Shown: piece by piece, positions 57,003 through 64,000 of the stretch
How positions within the stretch are numbered: position 1 is the stretch's first letter
Layout: each line of letters starts with the position of its first letter
DNA from: Enterococcus sp. RIT-PI-f
GTDB taxonomy: Bacteria; Bacillota; Bacilli; Lactobacillales; Enterococcaceae
Length of the DNA stretch: 64,000 nucleotides
Direction of reading: 5' to 3'
Assembly (NCBI RefSeq): GCF_001297065.1
Contig: NZ_LHOX01000016.1
Span: 124,001-188,000, forward strand
Notes under the pieces: generated by a model
Databases searched by the model: none
What the model saw: the letters and a program-made list of their open reading frames with translations, nothing else
What the model was told of the DNA's origin: nothing
Position numbers and translations under genes: made by a program

Positions 57003-59198
57003 ATGATTACATTTGATCAAACGAATCATATTTTTCACTTAAGCAATGGGCGGATCAGTTATGTGATGCAGATCGAAGAAGGCGGCAATCTTGCCCATAT
57101 CTATTATGGCAAGTATCTGGCCCATTATTCTGGCGGGTATCGTTATCCCCGCATCGATCGGTCTTTTTCGCCAAATCCGCCAGGAAGTAAAGACCGTTTG
57201 TTTTCATTAGACACATTGATGATGGAGTTTCCCGGCAATGGCTTTGGCGATTTCCGCGAAGCAGCCTATGACATTGGGCATCAAAATGGCAGCCATGTGA
57301 CCCATTTTGTCTATCAAGGACATGAAATCATGCAAGGCAAACCAGTGTTGGCAGGCTTGCCTCAAACCTATGGAGATGCTGACGCAATCGAGACTTTGTG
57401 CCTGTCCCTCATAGATGAAACGGCCAAACTGGAGCTGAAGTTGTCTTACTCGATTTTTTCTGATACCGCAGCGATCGTACGCTCTAGTCAGTTGATCAAC
57501 CACCATGAGCAGCAAGTGCGGATCGAACAATTCGCCAGCCAATCGATCGACTTTCCCAATCGTCCGCTAGATTTGATTCATCTTCATGGTGCTTGGGCAC
57601 GGGAACGTCAAATGACCCGTGAATCGATTCAGATCGGCACCAAGCGCTTGGACAGCAAACGAGGATCCAGCAGTCATCAGCAAAATCCCTTCAGTATCTT
57701 AGCAGATCCGCAAACCAACGAAGTCCAAGGCACATGCTTTGGTTTTAGCTTGATTTATAGCGGCAGTCATGAAACGGTCATTGAACGAGATCCCTATCAG
57801 CAAACGAGAGTGATCATGGGCATCAATCGTGACCATTTCAATTGGCAGCTCAATCAAGGAGACATCTTCCAAGCGCCTGAAGTTGTGCTAGCGTACAGTG
57901 ATCAAGGCTTGAACCAATTATCCCATGTATACCATGACTTTTATGACCAGCATTTGATTCGCGGCAACTTCAAAAACAAAGAACGCCCAATCTTGATCAA
58001 CAATTGGGAAGCCACTTACTTTGATTTTGATGAAGATAAATTGGACCACTTAGTGGACGAAGCCAAAGCACTAGGCATCGAACTTTTTGTGTTAGATGAT
58101 GGCTGGTTTGGTCAGCGGGAAGATGATCAGACATCCCTTGGTGATTGGTTCGAAAACGAAGGGAAATTGGCCTCAGGGCTTGCAGGATTTGCCAAGAAAG
58201 TCAAAGACCGCGGGCTGCAATTTGGGTTGTGGTTAGAACCAGAAATGGTTTCTGGCGATAGTGAATTGTATCGCAGCCACCCTGAATGGCGCTTAGAAGT
58301 TCCGCAGCGCCAACCAGCATTGAGCCGCAGTCAATATGTGTTAGATTTTTCACGGCAAGATGTCCGTGACCACATCTATCAACAGTTGCAAAAGCTGTTT
58401 GATCGTGTGCCGATCGACTACATCAAATGGGATATGAACCGCAATATGTCCGATGTCTATTCCTTGCTGCTGGACCCAGCCCAGCAAGGAGAAGTCGCCC
58501 ATCGCTATATGCTAGGGTTGTATGACTTTCTGGAAAAATTGACAACGGCCTATCCACAGATTCTATTTGAAGGTTGTTCTGGTGGTGGGGGACGGTTTGA
58601 CCCAGGTTTCTTATATTACATGCCGCAGATTTGGACCAGCGACAACACCGATGCCATTGCTCGGCTGAAGATCCAGTATGGCACCAGCTTGGTTTATCCA
58701 CCGTCAACCATGGGATCCCATGTGTCAGCCGTGCCGAATCATCAGACCCATCGCATCACGGATCTCTCCATTAGAGGACATGTGGCGATGTCAGGATTAT
58801 TGGGGTATGAACTAGATCTGACCCAATTGACGACAGCTGAGAAAACAGCCATCAAAGAGCAAATCCATGTCTATAAGGAACATCGACACTTGCTGCAATT
58901 TGGCAGATTTGTCCGCTTGCTGAGTCCGTTTGAAGGCAACGATACAGCCTGGATGTATATCAGTCAGGATCGATCGGAAGCTATGGTCTTTTATTTCCGT
59001 GTGTTAGCTGAAGCTTCCGCGCCATTGGTGACATTGAAATTGCAAGGCTTAGATGCTGAGAAACAATACGCGTCCGACTTGGGGATCCAGGGTGGGGATG
59101 AGTTGATGCAGATCGGCTTCTACGTGGATCCGCACTTGGCAGGAGACTATGCTTCTCAGATGTACCATTTCAAAGCGATCGATAAGCCCGAGATGTGA
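57003..59198 (+). CDS. Alpha-galactosidase, GH36
   Basis: 731 residues, the usual length for GH36 (AgaN/RafA group), ATG 57003 after AGAAAGGA. The N-terminal beta-sandwich contains NPPGSKDRLFSLDTLMMEFP. The barrel shows FVLDDGWFGQREDD, FGLWLEPEMVSGDS, KWDMNRNMSDVYS with nucleophile Asp477 and WTSDNTDAIARLKIQYG with acid/base Asp547, both close to numbering known for the family. It cleaves terminal alpha-galactose from melibiose, raffinose and stachyose in the cytoplasm. It is last in the YesMN-linked ABC operon. Confidence 0.95.
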   Translation: MITFDQTNHIFHLSNGRISYVMQIEEGGNLAHIYYGKYLAHYSGGYRYPRIDRSFSPNPPGSKDRLFSLDTLMMEFPGNGFGDFREAAYDIGHQNGSHVTHFVYQGHEIMQGKPVLAGLPQTYGDADAIETLCLSLIDETAKLELKLSYSIFSDTAAIVRSSQLINHHEQQVRIEQFASQSIDFPNRPLDLIHLHGAWARERQMTRESIQIGTKRLDSKRGSSSHQQNPFSILADPQTNEVQGTCFGFSLIYSGSHETVIERDPYQQTRVIMGINRDHFNWQLNQGDIFQAPEVVLAYSDQGLNQLSHVYHDFYDQHLIRGNFKNKERPILINNWEATYFDFDEDKLDHLVDEAKALGIELFVLDDGWFGQREDDQTSLGDWFENEGKLASGLAGFAKKVKDRGLQFGLWLEPEMVSGDSELYRSHPEWRLEVPQRQPALSRSQYVLDFSRQDVRDHIYQQLQKLFDRVPIDYIKWDMNRNMSDVYSLLLDPAQQGEVAHRYMLGLYDFLEKLTTAYPQILFEGCSGGGGRFDPGFLYYMPQIWTSDNTDAIARLKIQYGTSLVYPPSTMGSHVSAVPNHQTHRITDLSIRGHVAMSGLLGYELDLTQLTTAEKTAIKEQIHVYKEHRHLLQFGRFVRLLSPFEGNDTAWMYISQDRSEAMVFYFRVLAEASAPLVTLKLQGLDAEKQYASDLGIQGGDELMQIGFYVDPHLAGDYASQMYHFKAIDKPEM

Positions 59199-59222
59199 GC
59201 AGACAGTATCAAACATATGCAT

Positions 59223-59277
59223 AACCAAAACAAGGACTGAAAGGAAGCTTTCAGCCCTTGTTTTTGGTTCTTTTTTT
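59223..59277. terminator. Bidirectional terminator after alpha-galactosidase
   Basis: AACCAAAACAAGG with CTGAAAG pairs with CTTTCAG and CCTTGTTTTTGGTT (one bulge on each side) and runs into seven T. It serves both the alpha-galactosidase and the convergent amidotransferase gene. Confidence 0.8.
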
Positions 59278-59966
59278 CAGATCACTGAGGGATTGTCTGT
59301 GATGAAGTCCAGCAATCGATAGAGGATGCGTTTGTTTTCTGCAGGCACTTCTTGCATCAAAATTGCTGCAGGGTCTTGCTGCAAAGCATTCTTGCTATCC
59401 GCTGCGTAAGCCCCATCGTTGATGACCATTTCCCGCACATTCTCAGCCAATGGTTCAAAGTGGAACTGCAAGCCAATGATCCGCTGGTTCAGGATAAAGC
59501 CCTGATTGGCAACCAGGTCACTGCGAAACAGCTGCTGTGCATCATTCGGTATCTCAAACATTTCTTCGTGCCAATGCAAGACGGTCATTTGATCTGGCAG
59601 TTGCGGGATCACCGATGATTCAAGATAGACTGGCGCCCAGCCTACTTCTTTATGGGGGGCTTTCGTTACGGCATATCCGAGGGCTTTGACGATTTGCTGT
59701 GCGCCATAGCAGGCCCCAAAAATTGGTTTATTTTGCTTGATCAACGCCAAAATCAGTGATCGCTCTTCGCTGATCCATGGCAGTGGATCGTTAGGGCTCA
59801 TGGGGCCACCCAAAATCACTAAGAAATCTGTTTCATCGGCAAGGGGCAAGACACCGTTGAAGTGGTAAGGATGGTAGATGAAGACCTCATGACCATACGT
59901 TTTTGCCCAATCCATGATCGCGCCAGGCCCTTCGTTTGGTGTATGTTGCAAAATGTTGATACGCAT
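59277..59966 (-). CDS. Class I glutamine amidotransferase-like protein
   Basis: 229 residues from ATG 59966 (RINILQHTPNEGPGAIMDWA), with GAAAGGAAC just upstream on its strand; longer in-frame text before it is low quality. FLVILGGPMSPND, IFGACYGAQQIVKALG (nucleophile Cys in GACYGAQ), LHWHEEMFEIP and GLQFHFEPLAENV (His-x-Glu) give the complete triad. It belongs to the GuaA-like or YfeJ-like stand-alone group, whose members are hydrolases of gamma-glutamyl or glutamine compounds of unknown role. The gene is monocistronic, with its stop at the shared terminator. Confidence 0.88.
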   Translation of the reverse strand: MRINILQHTPNEGPGAIMDWAKTYGHEVFIYHPYHFNGVLPLADETDFLVILGGPMSPNDPLPWISEERSLILALIKQNKPIFGACYGAQQIVKALGYAVTKAPHKEVGWAPVYLESSVIPQLPDQMTVLHWHEEMFEIPNDAQQLFRSDLVANQGFILNQRIIGLQFHFEPLAENVREMVINDGAYAADSKNALQQDPAAILMQEVPAENKRILYRLLDFITDNPSVI

Positions 59967-60176
59967 AGTTGTTCCTTTCTCATCTACGGCAATGTTGGCT
60001 GCGGGTTTCGCCTGCAAGTACCCGTTAATGTTGGCAGTGTAGCATGAGATACAGCCAAAGTCAAAAGAGCTGCGACAGCTAAAAGCGGAGAAAGAATCTT
60101 TTCTTTTTTCACCAAATAGGCGTATGATGAAAGCAAAGGATGGTTGTTGTTGGTTGAACATGAAGGAGGCGGTCAG

Positions 60177-60449
60177 GTGGACGGTCATACATTGGCTGGT
60201 GAACCAGTCACAGAAGAAACATTACTAGCCGGCGGGTATCGAAAATACCATGGCGAAGCGATCGATGTCTATTATAATAAGGAAATCTGCATCCACAGTG
60301 GCAACTGTGTACGAGGAAATTCCGCTGTGTTCGAAGTTGGACGCAGACCCTGGATCATGCCAGATAATGGCGAAGCACCGCAAGTAGCGCAAGTGATCCA
60401 TACTTGTCCAAGCGGCGCCTTAAAATTTATCACGAAGGAGCAATCATGA
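60177..60449 (+). CDS. Fer4_19-type mono-cluster iron-sulfur protein
   Basis: 90 residues from GTG 60177, with AAGGAGG 7 bases upstream. YNKEICIHSGNCVRGNSAVFE and VIHTCPSGALKF provide the cysteines of the divergent 4Fe-4S domain (Fer4_19): Cys-Ile-His-Ser-Gly-Asn-Cys and the later TCPSGAL. Such small proteins are redox or cofactor proteins with unclear partners. The stop overlaps the ATG of the small acetyltransferase by 4 bases, the same pair that occurs in many bacteria. Confidence 0.85.
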   Translation: MDGHTLAGEPVTEETLLAGGYRKYHGEAIDVYYNKEICIHSGNCVRGNSAVFEVGRRPWIMPDNGEAPQVAQVIHTCPSGALKFITKEQS

Positions 60450-60721
60450 TGGAAATCGTAGAAGAAAAAAACCGTTTTGCTTTAAAAGATGGCGACAAAG
60501 AAATAGGTGAAATGACCTGGTCAGATGCCGGAACCGAGCGCATGATCATTGATCATACCTTTGTTGATCCTAGTTATCGCGGACAAGGACTAGCGGAAAA
60601 ACTTGTAGCCAAAGGGGTAGAAAAAGCCCGTAAAGAAAACAAGAAAATCATTCCCTTGTGTCCATTCGCCAAGAAAGAATTTGAACAAAAACCCGAGTAT
60701 GGGGATGTGTGGAATCGATAA
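60446..60721 (+). CDS. Small YjdJ-type GNAT acetyltransferase
   Basis: 91 residues, ATG 60446 overlapping the Fe-S gene, with AAGGAG 7 bases upstream. It is a minimal GNAT: IDHTFVDPSYRGQGLAEKLV contains the acetyl-CoA loop RGQGLA, and IIPLCPFAKKEFEQKPEYGDV is the signature of the short YjdJ/NATD1 group (about 90 residues). Substrate unknown. Coupled translation with the Fe-S protein suggests that the two work together. Confidence 0.88.
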   Translation: MMEIVEEKNRFALKDGDKEIGEMTWSDAGTERMIIDHTFVDPSYRGQGLAEKLVAKGVEKARKENKKIIPLCPFAKKEFEQKPEYGDVWNR

Positions 60722-60736
60722 TCGATGAAGCTAAAC

Positions 60737-60779
60737 AAAAGAAGTCTTTACCAGCAACAAGGTAAAGACTTCTTTCTTT

Positions 60780-60782
<3 letters not shown>
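60737..60782. terminator. Bidirectional terminator between GNAT and formaldehyde genes
   Basis: AAAGAAGTCTTTACC and GGTAAAGACTTCTTT form a perfect 15-pair stem with an 8-base loop, flanked by A- and T-runs. Confidence 0.88.
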
Positions 60783-62782
<2,000 letters not shown>

Positions 62783-62784
62783 TC

Positions 62785-62867
62785 AGTATAACGGTTGTGT
62801 CAGTTGATTCAATACTGACGAGTTTGTCACTATCGACAAAAGATGGTATAGTGCCTATCATTGGCAC
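62785..62867. promoter_or_regulatory. Divergent promoters with three palindromes, HxlR control region
   Basis: Minus strand: TTGAAT and TATACT (complement of 62807-62812 and 62785-62790), 16 bases apart, for the dehydrogenase operon. Plus strand: TTGTCA at 62824-62829 and TATAGT at 62847-62852, 17 apart, for hxlR. Palindromes: GTCAGT/ACTGAC at 62799-62819, TTGTC/GACAA at 62824-62839, GTGCC/GGCAC at 62851-62867. The first overlaps the minus -35, the second the plus -35, the third starts in the plus -10. They are candidate sites for the adjacent regulator. Confidence 0.6.
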
Positions 62868-62900
62868 ATACCCATCACATGTAGAGAATAGGAGAAAACG

Positions 62901-63269
62901 ATGTATCACTATAATGACAAAGAATTTGTCCATACCAAAGACCTCGCCATGTATGTCATTGGTGGCAAATACAAGATTGCGCTGATTTGGGCGTTGCTGC
63001 AGCAACCGGTTTTGCGGCTGAGTGAGATCCATCGTTTGCTGCCAGCAATCAATCAACGGATGATCATTCGCCAATTAAGAGAACTTGAACGAGATCAAAT
63101 CATCACCCGTCAGGTTTATCCAGTCGTACCACCCAAAGTCGACTATCGTTTGACGGAGATTGGCTTGTCCTTAAGACCGATCGTCGAAGAAATCTGTCAA
63201 TGGGGTGATCAGTACTGGGCAACGGTGGAGGGAGCTTCTGATTCCACTTTACCAGATGAAGCAACATAA
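62901..63269 (+). CDS. HxlR family transcription regulator
   Basis: 122 residues, ATG 62901 after AGGAG. Winged helix of the HxlR/MarR-like group: YVIGGKYKIALIWALLQQPV, then RLSEIHRLLPAINQRMIIRQ (recognition helix) and the wing VPPKVDYRLTEIG. The cysteine often found near the N-terminus of formaldehyde-sensing HxlR proteins is not present: the first 60 residues contain no Cys, while Cys occurs in EEICQWG. It is divergent from the formaldehyde operon, so it is the probable regulator of that operon; the sensing mode is unknown. Confidence 0.88.
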   Translation: MYHYNDKEFVHTKDLAMYVIGGKYKIALIWALLQQPVLRLSEIHRLLPAINQRMIIRQLRELERDQIITRQVYPVVPPKVDYRLTEIGLSLRPIVEEICQWGDQYWATVEGASDSTLPDEAT

Positions 63270-63289
63270 GAGAAATATACGGACGGCGG

Positions 63290-63333
63290 GTACAAAAAAT
63301 CACTCTTTGCATGGCGCAAAGAGTGATTTTTTT
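63290..63333. terminator. Bidirectional terminator between hxlR-type and ABC exporter genes
   Basis: AAAAAATCACTCTTTGC and GCAAAGAGTGATTTTTTT pair over 17 bases around a 4-6 base loop, with A- and T-runs on the outside. Confidence 0.88.
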
Positions 63334-64000
63334 AATGTTGAAACTGGGCGTGATACAAGCGATAGTAATACCCTTGCAGCGCCAATAATTCTTCGTGGGT
63401 GCCTTGTTCTACGATTTGGCCAGCATCCATGACTAGAATCTTATCGGCAGCCCGAATCGTGGACAAGCGATGGGCAATCACAAAGCTGGTTTTGCCTTGC
63501 ATCATGCGTAAGAAAGCATCTTGGATTTTTTTCTCCGTCAAGGTATCGACTGAACTAGTGGCTTCATCTAAAATCAGCATCGGCGGATTTGAGATCATTG
63601 TCCGGGCAATCGTCAGTAATTGTCGTTGTCCGTCAGAGATTTTAATGCCTTGATGTCCAATCGGGGTATCAAGTTTCTCTGGCAAGCGCATGACATATTC
63701 ATACATATAGGCACTTTTCAGCGCAGCATAGATTTCTTCGTCGGTGGCATTCGCCCGGCCATATTGCAGATTCTCTCGTAAAGAGGCATCAAAGAGCCAC
63801 GTGTCTTGCAAAACCATCCCGAAACTTTGGCGTAAATCTTCTCGTTTCAGTTGCCGGATATCGATACCATCGATTCGGATCGATCCTTTGTCCACATCAT
63901 AGAAACGCATCAGCAAATTGACCAATGTGGATTTCCCAGCACCGGTCTTTCCGACGATGGCGACGGTTTCCCCTGGTTGAGCGGTAAAGGTAAAGCCTTC
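63332..64000 (-). CDS. ABC exporter ATPase domain, C-terminal part, cut by window edge
   Basis: The frame is open to the window edge; 222 residues are visible, the C-terminal nucleotide-binding domain of a multidrug-type half transporter (YheH/LmrD/MdlB-like). Walker A reads VGKTGAGKST, Q-loop LQDTWLFDASL, Walker B MLILDEATSSVDT and H-loop VIAHRLSTIRAAD. The signature reads ISDGQRQ rather than LSGGQ, a degenerate form frequent in one half of heterodimeric exporters, which suggests that a partner gene lies nearby outside the window. The membrane domain is not visible here. Confidence 0.9.
   Translation of the reverse strand, partial: EGFTFTAQPGETVAIVGKTGAGKSTLVNLLMRFYDVDKGSIRIDGIDIRQLKREDLRQSFGMVLQDTWLFDASLRENLQYGRANATDEEIYAALKSAYMYEYVMRLPEKLDTPIGHQGIKISDGQRQLLTIARTMISNPPMLILDEATSSVDTLTEKKIQDAFLRMMQGKTSFVIAHRLSTIRAADKILVMDAGQIVEQGTHEELLALQGYYYRLYHAQFQH

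Noticed and set aside
59967-60188. Extension of the amidotransferase frame at its 5' end
   Set aside because: The 74 extra residues lack family similarity and a ribosome binding site, and they cross the promoter region; ATG 59966 has AAAGGAAC upstream.

Overview
The window looks like a chromosomal segment of a low-GC Gram-positive lactic-type bacterium, most likely an Enterococcus or a close relative. Supporting signs are strong AGGAGG-type ribosome binding sites, lipobox lipoproteins, Rgg-, LicT- and YesMN-type regulators, cre-like CcpA sites, an Efa-type manganese transporter, a methionine T-box and ECF vitamin S-components. Species level cannot be set from the sequence alone. I see no rRNA, tRNA, CRISPR array or prophage.

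Layout. 1-5964: the 3' part of a host-glycan operon (GH125 exo-alpha-1,6-mannosidase cut by the window edge, GH38 alpha-mannosidase, ROK sugar kinase, GH1 glycosidase). 6020-10970: an AT-rich inserted region. It carries a small bacteriocin-like locus (double-glycine peptide, membrane-anchored thioredoxin-fold protein, C39 peptidase ABC exporter), with decayed group II intron reverse transcriptase on its left and probable IS3-type transposase debris on its right. 10973-23246: ordinary genes (YczE-like membrane protein, CcpA-type controlled aldehyde dehydrogenase, MFS and APC transporters, 2-hydroxyacid dehydrogenase, lipoprotein flavin reductase, Mn-type ABC transporter with permease and binding protein fused, phosphoesterase). 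23432-25648: the conserved tatD-rnmV-rsmA operon. 25750-28018: niacin-type ECF S-component behind a large palindrome, an acetyltransferase and a C39-like peptidase.

28039-31683: methionine synthesis operon (metA, MalY-type beta-lyase, metB) under a Met T-box. 31745-38403: metQ-type lipoprotein plus a complete Opp/Dpp-type peptide transporter and an OsmC protein, behind a structured leader of unknown class. 38791-42321: a DUF2325 gene split by an A AAA AAG slippery site, a Crp/Fnr regulator, an MFS transporter and a small coiled-coil protein. 42513-43168: folate transporter folT behind a THF riboswitch. 43233-45946: Rgg-type regulator, a 770-base intergenic stretch with hairpins, and an envelope protein.

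46062-50445: LicT antiterminator, beta-glucoside PTS and phospho-beta-glucosidase, with two RAT sites. 50505-59198: YesMN two-component system, a sugar ABC transporter without its own ATPase, and GH36 alpha-galactosidase. 59277-64000: class I amidotransferase, Fe-S protein with a small GNAT, glutathione-dependent formaldehyde detoxification genes (S-formylglutathione hydrolase and class III alcohol dehydrogenase) divergent from an HxlR regulator, and the 3' part of an ABC exporter.

Most of the window is catabolism, transport and nutrient sensing controlled by RNA switches and sugar-responsive regulators. The most unusual parts are the small-peptide locus inside mobile-element debris, the split DUF2325 gene, and the unexplained leaders at 31774-31955 and 44338-44487.
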